From contig CM060953.1 of the NCBI GenBank assembly GCA_030765055.1, positions 185,961,268 through 186,025,267 of the forward strand: a DNA stretch of 64,000 nucleotides, read 5' to 3'. Positions 22,936 through 33,785 of this stretch are shown here, in pieces (positions within the stretch are counted from its first letter, which is position 1; each line of letters begins with the position of its first letter). The DNA is from Mantis religiosa (lineage: Eukaryota; Arthropoda; Insecta; Mantodea; Mantidae). The notes under the pieces were generated by a model. The model was not told the origin of the DNA. It did not search any database and saw nothing but the letters and a program-made list of their open reading frames with translations. Made by a program: the position numbers and the translations under genes.

Positions 22936-23575
22936 ATAAACATTGTGGCAACAGAGCTGCGGTTTAGCATTGGCCAGTGTTCATACGCCTTTAACTTTTG
23001 CGAGCGGTATAGACTTTCGAGCTCTGGTTATTAATAAAATACTGCGATTTGTAATATTTTTCACTACAAACGAATAATTTAAACGTTGGTAAGAAAATTA
23101 AAAATGTAAGAGATGTATATGTTAGAAATGTAATTTGATATCTCGTAAAATGCCTCAAAAAGTATATCCTCTTGAATGTGGGACAATCCATCAGCTTTAA
23201 TATGTACACGTGCGCCACCAATAGAGAAAGCGTGTGGCTGTTTTCGCTATCGTCAGCAATTCCAGCAGCTACCCCTACGAAACTGAAAGCGAAGTTTTAA
23301 TCTAGGGGACGCGACCAGACTTTGCGGAGATAAGCACCTTCCCGCAGAACTGCCAGGTGCGGCCGGTTGTCGCCATTAAGGCGCCTTTCTTTGTTAACGG
23401 GCTACAAAATGATTCGCACGTGTCGCCGGTTACATTTATAACGTAGGTTTTGGGAAGGTTATGTTAGAATAACAATTACTTCTAAAACTTGGGCTGATAA
23501 CTTATTATTTTCATTATGTAAGCCAGTTCAGTCAACAATTATCAATTATTACGGAGTTTTTAACTGATTTCTAGC
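22936..23575. other. No gene recognised
   Basis: Unique sequence with no supported feature. Confidence 0.4.
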
Positions 23576-24028
23576 ATGCAGTGTACACCCAGGTTTGAAG
23601 AGAAAGAGAATAGAGAATGGAAACTTATATGGAAGAATCTCTTCAATAAAGTTGTTCCTACTGATTGGCAAGAGACAGCATATGAAGTATTAAACGAGGA
23701 CATACCAACAGCGGAGAAATTATGGCGACATGGCCATGCAACATGTAACATATGCCAAATTTGTTTACAAATAGACACCTTGGAACATAGGATTGCCTCT
23801 TGCAAACAGATGCATCATATCTGGATGGTGCTCAGAGACTTTATTGGGAAATGGTGCTCGCCGGAGTTTCCACCATGTCTTCGAAGGCTACAGCGACTGG
23901 AATTCAGTTTTGAAAACACGGCGCTCTACAGATGTGCGATCTGGTTGGTAATGGGAACATTACACTGGATAATTCAGAAAAATCCTGGAAATGTGGCATT
24001 ACAGAGGGAATGGTTTGAATTCCTGTGA
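23576..24028 (+). pseudogene. C-terminal fragment of a non-LTR retrotransposon protein
   Basis: A 150-residue frame starting MQCTPRFEEKENREWKLIWK. Its middle resembles the zinc-binding segment that follows the reverse transcriptase in many LINE ORF2 proteins: TAEKLWRHGHATCNIC, then CLQIDTLEHRIASC (Cys-Cys-His-Cys spacing), then a Trp after the last Cys. No reverse transcriptase palm motifs are present, so it is a 5'-truncated copy. It could instead be a small domesticated gene because the frame is fully open, but no splice or promoter evidence supports that. Confidence 0.55.
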
Positions 24029-24780
24029 AGGGAACGTTGGAAAGTAATCACGGTGGGGCTCAGTGATTCTATGGAGCCTTATATCATCCGATTTGAGCTC
24101 CATTACACTGGTTCCGAAGTCAACTTCCATCCCAACATCTAGACTGGCTGCTTTCACGGAGCGCAGACAATCTTTAGCAAGATCATTTTGCTCGCCACAA
24201 GTTTCTTAGAACAGTGTTCCTTCAGATAGTTAGGCAATCCTTTGCAATGACTATCCTCTTCAAACGGACGCAGGAGGATAACCTAAGAGCCTCAACAGTT
24301 ACCATTGTGAATTGTTGATTAAATGGTACAGCAGTTAACATTGTGATATACCATGATGGTTAGATACAGTAAATATGTGGCGTGAATTGGACTGAGTTGC
24401 TAGTCAGGGAGCTAGGAGCAGTGTTAATATAAATTAGTGTAAGATACCGAATTAAAATAAAAAAATATCCCATCTGCAGAGCTGGTGTCATAAATTCCTT
24501 CCACTTTATGGTGTGCCCAAGCTTAAACGAAGATCTCTAGAAACGCTGATATATGTAATCTATACTAGAAATCCAGAGATATTTTAAAACTGACAGTGTA
24601 CATTTTATGTGTATTTGTTTACTTGTTATTTGCCTATTTGTTTATTTATAAAACAAAGCATTGTTTGCTGACAAACTTTTCTAACACCATCCCCAATCTC
24701 TCGTCTTCCTGCTACTACGGTCGTGAATTACGTTATGTTTTCTCAAGGTGTGGGCATGACAACTGACAGTACCATTTAAG
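24029..24780. other. No gene recognised
   Basis: Nothing supported. Confidence 0.4.
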
Positions 24781-25872
24781 GTGAGAGGGTACAGCCTATC
24801 CCCACAATGCTATTTCCATGACTTTTGGGTGCACATGAGTAAAAAATTACTATCGATATATACATGAAAATTTTCAGTAATGCTCTTAAAACCTTTATTG
24901 TAATAATACCTATTATTATATGAGAATTTTGTATACTGATAATTTGCTATAGTTTTTTAGTTTTTGTAAGAAAAAAGCTTCGAAATTTCAGATAATTTTA
25001 GTTTTTAAACAAGTATTACAATCCCAGAGAAAAATCCCTTCTGATTATTATTCTTATAATTCTGCTTAATACACACAAAAATAATATGTTTTGGTTGATT
25101 AGTTTTTTTAAAAAAGTGCACCGGAATCTGAAAAAAATATTAAACTGAGAAAAACCGTTTTAAAGTTTATATATTGATTACTGACTTCTCACATGAGTCA
25201 GAACATTCCTGCTGCATAGTCTTGACCCTCTGTATTCTCACTTGTTCTTTTCAAATTGCTCTTCATTTGTCTTGCCTTCTTGACCAGTTCTTCAACTATT
25301 TTATCTGCTTTCAGGACTCGCAGCTCATCAATTTCTGTATATGACTACTATCATGATTAGCACATGTACTGTGTGACCTGGACCTACTAACCTCAATATT
25401 ACATGTGCTTCATTGTCTATTGTATTTATATTTTCTACATTTACTAGTAAAGCCATTGCCTGTAAAGTCTCTCTTTCCAAATGGTTTTGGACTGTCCATA
25501 TCGTATATTCAGCAATAACTAGTACAAAATACTATCCAGAACAAATAACTGTTCACATACAGAGCCAAAGACAAAAGAAGAACTAGCATCATTGGAGTTA
25601 CAGTGGTACCAGCAGAAAGCTTGGAAGATCCCTCACAAAACAAGGCTTAGCTCAGAATTATCTGTTCAGTATTACAGAAGCTATGATAGGTTTTCTGAAA
25701 GCTTACAGAAAGGGGCGTGGCAAACCTTAACACTCACTAATATAATTAGCAAATTAGATATAAAATATTGCTCAACTGAACTATACATTTGTAATCTAGA
25801 GGGATGACAAAATAATAAAATGTAAAAATAAATAAGTGAATTTTAACCCCAAATGCAGTACCTTCTCACCTT
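24781..25872. mobile_element. Putative DNA transposon with TTAA-like ends
   Basis: The left end reads TTAA then GGTGAGAGGGTACAG; the right end on the opposite strand reads CTAA then GGTGAGAAGGTACTG. The inverted match is about 15 bp with one mismatch, and the flanks differ from TTAA/TTAA by one base. The interior has only short ORFs with no recognised transposase. TTAA targets suggest a piggyBac-like non-autonomous element, but the evidence is the ends alone. Confidence 0.35.
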
Positions 25873-26128
25873 AGGTTAGCTGATACATAGACAAGTAACT
25901 TGACTGAGGACATAGATTAAATATTAACACGTAAAACTCCAACTGTTGAAGTACGAGGTGCTTTTATAACACCTATTTTTCTCAGGACTGGGACCAGATA
26001 GGAACTTCTGTTTTTTTTTCTAAATACACATGGACTCTTTCTGAATGCGTCACAGAGATGGTAGCACTGTAAAGTGCATAGAACTCTAGTGGTAGCCACG
26101 AGAGTTAAGATTGTTTTTGGTACTTAAA

Positions 26129-28114
26129 ATGGCGACGTTTTCATTGCAATAACAGCGTGTAATCATTCGTTTTGTGGATTTTCGTGGCGTAACAACTATT
26201 GAAATACATCGACAGTTGAGTGAGGCATGTGATGATGGTACCATGGATGTGTCTAATGTACGTTCCTGAGTGCGACAGTTCAATGAAGACAGAACATCGT
26301 GTGACAACAAACCAAGACAGTTGAGTGAGGTATGTGGTGATGGTACCTTGGATGTGTCTAATGTGCGTTCCTGGGAGCGACAGTTCAATGAAGACAGAAC
26401 ATCGTGTGACAACAAACCAAGACAGTTAAGTGAGGCATGTGGTGATGGTACCATGGATGTGTCTAATGTACGTTCCTGGGTGCGACAGTTCAATGAAGGC
26501 AGAACATCGTATGACAACAAACCAAGACAGTTAAGTGAAGCACGTGGTGATGGTACCATGGATGTGTCTAATGTGCGTTCCCGGGTGCGACAGTTCAATG
26601 AAGACAGAACATCGTGTGACAACAAACCAAGACAGTTAAGTGAAGCACGTGGTGATGATACCATGGATGTGTCTAATGTGCGTTCCTGGGTGCGACAGTT
26701 CAATGAAGGCAGAACATCGTGTGACAACAAACCAAGACAGTTAAGTGAGGCATGTGGTAATGGTGCCATGGATATATCTAATGTGCGTTCCTGGGTGCGA
26801 CAGTTCAATGAAGACAGAACATCATGTGACAACAAACCAAGAAAGTTGAGTGAGGCATGTGTTGATGCTGCCATGGATGTCTCTAATGAGCGTTCCTGGG
26901 TGCGTCAGTTCAATGAAGGCAGAACATCATGTGACAACAAACCAAGAAAGTTGAGTGAGGCATGTGTTGATGGTACCATGGATATGACTAATGTACGTTC
27001 CTGGGTGTGACAGTTCAAGGAAGGCAGAACATCGTGTGACAACAAACCAAGACAGTTTAGTGAGGCATATGGTGATGGTACCATGGATGTGTCTAATGTA
27101 CGTACCTGGGTGTGACAGTTCAATGAAGGCAGAACATCATGCGACAACAAACCAAGACAGTTGAGTCAGGCATGTAGTGATGGTACCATGGATGTATCTA
27201 ATGTACGTTCCTGGGTGCGACAGTTCAATGAAGACAGAACATCATGTGACAACAAACCAAGTCAGTTAAGTGAGGCATGTGGTGATGGTACCATGGATGT
27301 GCCCTATGTACGTTCCTGGGTGCGACAGTTCAATGAAGACAGAACATCGTGTGACAACAAACCAAGTCAGTTAAGTGAGGCATGTAGTGATGGTACCATG
27401 GATGTGTCTAATGTACGTTCCTGGGTGCGACAGTTCAATGAAGACAGAACATCGTGTGACAACAAACCAAGACAGTTAAGTGAGGCATGTGGTGATGGTA
27501 CCATGGATGTGTCCTATGTACGTTCCTGGGTGCGACAGTTCAATGAAGACAGAACATCGTGTGACAACAAACCAAGTCAGTTAAGTGAGGCATGTAGTGA
27601 TGGTACCATGGATGTGTCTAATGTACGTTCCTGCGTGTGACAGTTCAATGAAGACAGAACATCGTGTGACAACAAACCAAGTCAGTTAAGTGAGGCATGT
27701 AGTGATGGTACCATGGATGTATCTAATGTACGTTCCTGGGTGCGACAGTTCAATGAAGACAGAACATCATGTGACAACAAACCAAGTCAGTTAAGTGAGG
27801 CATGTGGTGATGGTACCATGGATGTGTCTAATGTACGTTCCTGCGTGCGACAGTTCAATGAAGACAGAACATCGTGTGACAACAAACCAAGTCAGTTAAG
27901 TGAGGCATGTAGTGATGGTACCATGGATGTGTCTAATGTACGTTCCTGCGTGCGACAGTTCAAAGAAGGCAGAACATCGTGTGACAACAAACCAAGACAG
28001 TGTCAGCCTCGCACCGGCCGCTCTGACGAAATGCCAATTTTGGAGACTGTGTCTGCAATGCTCAATCGGCGTTCTCCACTCGTTCTCTACTCGCTGGATC
28101 ATGAAAGGAAATGA
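26129..28114 (+). pseudogene. Mariner transposase N-terminus, internally amplified
   Basis: From the ATG at 26129 the frame reads MATFSLQ, a stop, then RVIIRFVDFRGVTTIEIHRQ, the usual start of a mariner helix-turn-helix region. It then repeats a 35-residue module (QLSEACGDGTMDVSNVRSWV, then RQFNEDRTSCDNKPR) about 17 times, and ends with RTGRSDEM followed by non-homologous residues. Because the unit is 105 bp, the frame is kept throughout; in-frame stops appear in only a few units (near 26269, 27009, 27114 and 27639). Open stretches of 246, 159 and 133 codons remain. No transposase activity is possible without the catalytic domain. Confidence 0.85.
26205..28010 (+). repeat. 17-unit, 105-bp tandem array derived from a mariner HTH segment
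   Basis: The motif GATGGTACCATGGATGTG or a close variant recurs every 105 bp from about 26237 to 27917, giving 17 units with no net insertion or deletion. Units differ by scattered substitutions such as GTGGTGAT/GTAGTGAT and AGACAG/AGTCAG, and the right half of the array is more homogeneous in the AGTCAGTTAAG type. The opposite strand also has a long accidental ORF (26086-26874). Confidence 0.97.
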
Positions 28115-28970
28115 AATGGAATTTTAAATTGGGCGCCAAGCCCAAAATAAACAAAATCCAACTACACGAAGTATATATCTTTATGTCAAATACATTTTTG
28201 TTGATGCAACCCTTACCAAAAGTTCTTTTATTATTATTTTGTGTTTCCCAGTACATATAGGTTTCTCAAATGGTAAATCGTCAGTTGTTTTAATCCTTCT
28301 TTCTTGATCCTGCAAAGAGAACGCAATTTAAAAGCCCCACATGGCGACCTATTCTTAATAAAAATAAACATTTTATTTGTTCAATTACCAAGTTGATATA
28401 TTCGACACAGGTATGTCGGTATTTCGTCCCACAGGAGGAGTCAGTAATATTATCATTTGGGGTTCAGCTCATTATAGATTGGTAATAACAAAATAATTTC
28501 TGAAAATATTTAATTTATTGTCTAACAGAACATAAATAAACAAAGGAAGCATGTGGAGTAAAAAAGCTTGATTTAAAAGGGAAAAGTCAATGTTTTAATG
28601 AACAATCCGAGAAAATATAACTAGATTTTAAATTACACTGAAAAAAAAAACAGTGACTGTAAAGCTTTTAAGCAAAGAGGAAAAAATACATAAAAATTTT
28701 CTAAATACTTAAAAATAACAGTGCATTAACTGCTCTGGGGCTTCTTCAGTTCTTAGATAAACGTAGTTACTTTGTAAATAATCCAATCAAACTTTTAAAA
28801 GCAAATGTTTTGAGAGTGTTTTGTTTTGTGATGGAGCTTAGGTCATCATACAGTCTACAGTCTTTTCTGTCAAAGAATATCAAATACAAAGAGTGTGTAA
28901 TGTAAATAAGTATATCTTTCTGCAAGGGTTTCGTGTGTTGGGATGTATGAGCGCTTCTGAATCACATTTT
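28115..28970. other. No gene recognised
   Basis: AT-rich sequence without supported features. Confidence 0.4.
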
Positions 28971-28977
28971 CACTCTG

Positions 28978-29204
28978 GGCCACCTCGGTAGCGTGTCTGC
29001 CTCACGTTCAAGAGGTCCCGAGTTCGAATCTTGGTCAGGGTGAGTTATCTGGATAAGGTTTTCCGGGGGTTTCCCTTATCCTGTTAGACGATTTTTGTTA
29101 GCTCTAAGCTCCACGGACACCGGACTCATTTGAGCATCATTTCATCCGTTACATTCATCCACCGATATTGCTTAACGTTGGAGGACGTAAATCACACAAA
29201 AAAA
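28978..29204 (+). mobile_element. SINE1, single copy with target duplication
   Basis: Head CACCTCGGTAGCGTGTCTGC (a short deletion in the A-box region), B box CCGAGTTCGAATC, body GCTCTAAGCTCCACGGACAC, end GGAGGACGTAAATCAC and an A-rich tail. Flanked by CACTCTG at 28971-28977 and 29205-29211. Confidence 0.85.
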
Positions 29205-29340
29205 CACTCTGATTGCAAAACTGAAATCCTCTTTCGCGTATCACGTCGGAATGTTTGCAATTCAAATTCTTATGCTCTGAATATGTTTCATAATGTACTA
29301 CTTTAGTAATATTCCATGCGCTTATTATTTGTTAGAAACA

Positions 29341-30762
29341 CACTCCTGGAAATTGAAATAAGAACACCGTGAATTCATTGTCCCAGGAAGAGGAAACTTT
29401 ATTGACACATTCCTGGGGTCAGATACATCACATGATCACACTGACAGAACCATAGGCACATAGACACAGGCAACAGAGCATGCACAATGTCGGCATTAGT
29501 ACCGTGTATATCCACCTTTAGCAGCAATGCAGGCTGTTATTCTCCCATGGAGACGATCGTAGAGATGCTGGATGTAGTCCTGTGGAACGGCTTGCTATGC
29601 CATTTCCAGCTGGCGCCTCAGTTGGACCAGCGTTTGTGCTGGATGTGCAGACCGCGTAAAACGACGTTTCATCCAGTCCCAAACATGCTCAATGGGGGAC
29701 AGATCCGGAGATATTGCTGGCCAGGTTAGTTGACTTACACCTTCTATAGCACGTTGGGTGGCACGGCATACATGCGGACGTGCATTGTCCTGTTGGAACA
29801 GCAAGTTCCCTTGCCGGTCTAGGAATTGTAGAACGATGGGTTCGATGACGGTTTGGATGTACCATGCACTATTCAGTGTCCCCTCGACGATCACCAGAGG
29901 TGTACGGCCAGTGTAGGAGATCGCTCCCCACACCATGATGCCGGGTGTTGGCCCTGTGTGCCTCGGTCGTATGCAGTCCTGATTGTGGCGCTCACCTGCA
30001 CGGCACAAAACACGCATACGACCATCATTGGCACCAAGGCAGAAGCGACTCTCATCGCTGAAGACGACACGCCTCCGTTCGTCCCTCCATTCACGCCTGT
30101 CGCGACACCACTGGAGCCGGGCTGCACGATGTTGGGGCGTGAGCGGAAGACGGCCTAACGCTGCACGGGACCGTAGCCCAGCTTCATGGAGACGGTTGCG
30201 AATGGTCCTCGCCGATACCCCAGGAGCAACAGTGTCCCTAATTTGCTGGGAAGAGGCGGTGCTGTCCCCTACGGCACTGCGTAGGATCCCACGGTCTTGG
30301 CGTGCATCCGTACGTCGCTGCGGTCCGGTCCCAGGTCGTCGGGCACGTGCACCTTCCGCCGACCACTGGCGACAACATCGATGTAATGTGGAGACCTCAC
30401 GCCCCACGTGTTGAGCAATTCGGCGGTACGTCCACCCGGCCTCCCGCATGCCCACTATACACCCTCGCTCAAACTCCGTCAACTGCACATACGGTTCACG
30501 TCCACGCTGTCGCGGCATGCTACCAGTGTTAAAGACTGCGATGGAGCTCCGTATGCCACGGCAAACTGGCTGACACTGACGGCGGCGGTGTCCAAACTCT
30601 GCGCAGCTGGCGCCATTCGACGGCCAACACCGCGGTTCCTGGTGTGTCCCCTGTGCCGTGCGTGTGATCATTGCTTGTACAGCCCTCTCGCAGTGTCCGG
30701 AGCAAGTATGGTGGGTCTGACACACCGACGTCAATGTGTTCTTATTTCCATTTCCAGGAGTG
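29341..30762 (-). mobile_element. Tc1-like DNA transposon, nearly intact, 1422 bp
   Basis: Inverted ends share CACTCCTGGAAAT, GAAATAAGAACAC and TGA, with TA at 30763-30764 on the right and CA at 29339-29340 on the left (a decayed TA). One transposase gene lies on the minus strand. It is GC-rich compared with its surroundings and has only one visible disabling mutation, so it is younger than the mariners nearby. Downstream, 34 bp separate it from the next mariner. Confidence 0.92.
29496..30518 (-). pseudogene. Tc1-like transposase with one internal stop (340 codons)
   Basis: Start chosen at 30518 (MPRQRGREPYVQLTEFERG), the usual Tc1-like beginning; the frame is open further upstream but without homology. 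Two helix-turn-helix regions cover about residues 10-110 (GWTYRRIAQHVGREVSTLHR, VSARTIRNRLHEAGLRSRAA). Catalytic residues lie in VVFSDESRF, FQQDNARPHV and SPDLSPIEHVWD. By hand I count 32 residues between the second Asp and the Glu, two fewer than the usual 34. A TAG at 29597-29595 replaces what is probably a Trp after LEMA; the same frame continues AVPQDYIQHLYDRLHGRI to a proper stop at 29498-29496. Only the last 33 residues are lost. Confidence 0.92.
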
Positions 30763-30796
30763 TACTAAATGTTTGTATTAAGTTGTTTTACATCTA

Positions 30797-32064
30797 CGAG
30801 AGTGGTCTGAAAGGTTTCCGACCTAATAAAGATACAAGATATTTTTTCAGAATTTCTTTTTTTCAACGTAGTCTTCTTGTAACTCTACACACTTCTCCTA
30901 GCGATGCTTCCATCTCTGTAGCTCGTCCAAATAGTACTCGGCGTTTTTCTCTGCAAAATAATTGTTCACGAAGGAAATTGCCTCTTCATTTGACGAAAAT
31001 CTCTGTCCTCCGAGCGCAATTTTCAGATGAGGGAACAAAAAGAAGTCGATTTGGAGCTAGATCTGGTGAGTCAAGCGGTTCAGACCGTAATTCGTGGATT
31101 TTCGCCATTGCAGCCGCTGAGGTGTGAGGTGCGTTGGTGAAACATGATTTTCTTTTTCCTCAAATGTGGCCGTTTTTCCTTATGTTCTGCCTTCAGCTTG
31201 TCATGTAATGATGCGTGGTATGCTCATGTAATGGGTTTTACTTTTTGAAGATAAACAATTTAAATAACTCCATGATTATCCTAAAAACAGTCACCATCAC
31301 TTTTCCAGACGGAAAAACAGTTGTTGCTATTTTGGAGCCGGTTTCCCCTTTGCAGATCACTGTTCGGACTGTATTTTTGTTTCGGGCGTATGATGGTGAA
31401 TCTAAGTTTCATCTACAGCAATTAATCAGCGCCAAAACTCGGATTTATTGTCCCTAAACTGGTCCAACAGAGTGTTAGAAATTTTCATTCGTATACGTTT
31501 TTGGTATAACGTGAGCAAACGTGGCACCCAAAGTGCCGCGGGCGGCAATTTCATGTCTAAATATTGATTTAATATGTGACAAACACGTTCTTTTGACATG
31601 TTCATAACATCTGCTATCTCTCTCACTTTAATTCGGCGGTCGTCTAGCACCATTTGGTGAACTTTGGCGATGTTTTCGTCGGTAGTTGCAGTTTTTGGAC
31701 GTCCCGAAAGTTCATCGTCTTCCAGCTCTTACGGCCACGTTTAAATTCAGCCGCCCAAAATTTCAATGTGGTAAATGATGGTGCAGAGTTCCCATAGACA
31801 AAATCCAACTCATCTTTGTGTTGCGTAGGCGTATTGTCTTTCAAAAACAAATGTTTAATGAAAGCTGGATACTAAATTTTGTCCATTTTCATAAAAACAC
31901 TCACATCAACTCACTCAAACGACTTTCACATAACAACTGAGCGTCCAAAATGGCTGAAACTTTGGTGAGTAGCTATCAACAGATGAATAACGAAATTCAC
32001 TAGCTTTTATTTACGAGTGCTTGCCACTTTCATGTTGAGGTCGTAAATTTTCAGACCACCCTGG
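30797..32064 (-). mobile_element. Mariner element, complete but degenerate, 1268 bp
   Basis: Inverted ends share GGTGGTCTGAAA / GAGTGGTCTGAAA and ACGACCT / CCGACCT, and both are flanked by TA (30795-30796 and 32065-32066). It carries a transposase relic on the minus strand. The subfamily differs from the other mariners in the window. Confidence 0.88.
30855..31892 (-). pseudogene. Mariner transposase pseudogene
   Basis: Fragments in order: PAFIKHLFLKDNTPTQHKDE and TTLKFWAAEFKRGRKS (DNA-binding domain), then MVLDDRRIKVREIADVMNMS and KERVCHILNQYLDMKLPPAA, then RIRMKISNTLLDQFRDNKSE (second helix-turn-helix and linker), and at the left IDFFLFPHLKIALGGQRFSS with EKCVELQEDYVEKK (C-terminus). A TAG interrupts the first codons, and several frameshifts occur, including within the central catalytic region at about 31100-31420. 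The order and spacing match a full-length mariner protein of about 345 residues. Confidence 0.85.
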
Positions 32065-32066
32065 TA

Positions 32067-33004
32067 TATAAAATTAATAAAGATTAATGGCTTCATTTAG
32101 GAATAAGGACTTGATTTCTCGTGGTGCAGGTAACAATCTCAGCTATTAATATCATAATGTAACTTTTACTTTGTTACTAACGAGTTCTGTCTCCAGGTTT
32201 GCATAGTAATTGCTTGAGATTAGCTTTCCCTGGAGATATTACCTTCAGCACGGCTACCGAGGCACAGTACCCGTCTATTATTCGCTGACGACCCAGTAAT
32301 AATTGAAGAATTAGAAGATAGCTAACAAATGAAAGTAAAAGTTCTGTGTAACAGTGATGAAACGCACCTCCACTTCTCGATTCTGAATACTTGGTATACT
32401 GATTTCTAAGCACCGAAGCTTCGATATTCGCTTTGCAATCGAAGTAACTGCTAATCCACTTTACTTTTCACTAGAAACGTTTGTTCCAATGCTCATCTAA
32501 AATCACATTCACTATTTTTACAAATACACAGATTAGGCATGTCTGTTATACATACCAATTTGCGCTGCTCTAACTTTCTGACATACACAGAACGTTTTCC
32601 ATTTACGCTGGTCTATTTGCCGACTCCGACTTAACTATTATATACGCAAGTTATGTTGAGCGCTCTTTTGTTTCTGGAGTGTGGTCAACCTAGAAAAACA
32701 CCATTCAGCAAAATAGCTTGTAAGGTAAGCGAAGATATGCGCCTCAAGTGTGGAATATGAAGTGTACTGTGACATACACAGATTACATTTTAGAAACAAT
32801 GACAGTTCCCGCACCTTCTATATTCAAGTGTAACGTGCGGACCAAATAGGAAAGAGGAAAAAAAATTGAAAAGGTTTCTAAAATCTGCTGCTGGATACTT
32901 CTGTTGGATTGCAAGTACAGCCAGCAAAATAAGGTATGAATTCAAAATATTTGAACTAATAGGAAGAATTAAGCAATAACTTACATTCCAGATCTACTCG
33001 GGCA
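32067..33004. other. No gene recognised
   Basis: Nothing supported. Confidence 0.4.
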
Positions 33005-33030
33005 GCAAGCCAGATGAAAAAAATGATTAG

Positions 33031-33072
33031 AAATCCACGTTTCGGGAGTGTACATCGCTCCCATCATCAGGA
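33031..33072 (-). ncRNA. Hammerhead-ribozyme-like motif (degenerate copy)
   Basis: On the minus strand: CTGATGA (33070-33064), stem II GGGAG...CTCCC, then GAAACG. The expected cleavage triplet has decayed (CAT where the other copy has CGTC), so this copy is probably inactive. Hammerhead motifs are known in terminal repeats of Penelope-like elements. Confidence 0.55.
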
Positions 33073-33406
33073 TATTTTAAGAAATAGTAGAACCACGTAA
33101 TGTATTACTGGATATAACAGAAATATAAACATAGAAAAAAAACTATCAAAATTCGCATTACTGAACAAAAGACTGTTTCAGTAAATTAAGTGCCAGGTCA
33201 GGAGATGACGTGAGTATAGAAAATTGTGTCAAAGAAACGTAACTACTTAACTTGATTATCAAGCTGTATTGATCTTTGCTTCTTAAGCCAGCGGATTTCC
33301 ATTTTAAGGCCGGTTTCCAAGAGGTGCTGAACTTAAATCCAGCATCACGGTTAAGCGTGCTCCTCTCGGAGGAAATGGCCAAAGCCTCCTTAACTCTCCG
33401 CTCCTA

Positions 33407-33760
33407 CTAGCTCTTGCATTTTGCCAAGATGATCGTCTCCCGAAAATTGTCTCTATGGTCGTTATCAAAACAATGCTCTGCCAGCCCAGACTTCTCAGGT
33501 TGCATTAAACGAATGCTCCGTTCATGTTCGTTTATTCTGGTAGCGATGGTCCTTCCGGCTTGTCCTATATACAGTGTCCCACATTCACAGGGAATGCGGT
33601 ACATTCCCGGAACTTGGAAGTCCAGTTTGTCTTTCACTGGCCTCAGCAGATGTTTAATCTTCGGAGGTGGCTTGTGGATGGTGCTGATGCTGTATTTGGC
33701 GAGAATTCTGCTGATTCTGCCGGATAGGTTGCTGGTAAACGGGATTAGGCTGTAGCGATA
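33407..33760 (-). pseudogene. Penelope-like protein C-terminus with GIY-YIG endonuclease domain
   Basis: The frame 33637-33407 encodes KDKLDFQVPGMYRIPCECGT, LYIGQAGRTIATRINEHERS and IRLMQPEKSGLAEHCFDNDH. GMYRIPCECGTLYIGQ is the GIY-YIG signature with the Cys pair and the Arg and Glu of the nuclease helix. Upstream, in broken frames, the linker region matches SGRISRILAKHNI and KPPPKIKHLLRPV of the other copy. This nuclease nicks target DNA for reverse transcription in Penelope-like elements. Stops and shifts upstream disable it. Confidence 0.8.
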
Positions 33761-33785
33761 GGCTTATCTGACGCTTGCTGTTTCA

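Larger units (their letters stand above)
25954..28114 (+). mobile_element. Mariner 5' half with amplified DNA-binding segment
   Basis: The left end CGAGGTGCTTTTATAACACC follows TA at 25952-25953. A start codon at 26129 opens the transposase frame (one early TAA), which passes into the 105-bp array and leaves it into CQPRTGRSDEM before losing similarity. No catalytic domain or right inverted repeat is found. The element is thus a mariner 5' half expanded internally. Confidence 0.85.
33005..33785 (-). mobile_element. Penelope-like retroelement, 5'-truncated
   Basis: Collinear in reverse with 43304-44880. It holds the end of the reverse transcriptase linker, a GIY-YIG endonuclease relic and a 3' terminal region with a hammerhead-like motif. 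It lacks the SINE and the 568-bp insertion found in the other copy, so it shows the empty sites for both. The upstream boundary (about 33785) is where similarity stops. Confidence 0.85.

Noticed and set aside
26086..26874. 262-codon ORF on the minus strand of the mariner-derived array
   Set aside because: It is a shadow of the plus-strand transposase-derived frame; the repeating unit has no stop in that frame by chance.
29853..30532. Long plus-strand ORFs over the Tc1-like element
   Set aside because: They are antisense shadows of a GC-rich transposase gene whose minus-strand frame carries the catalytic motifs.
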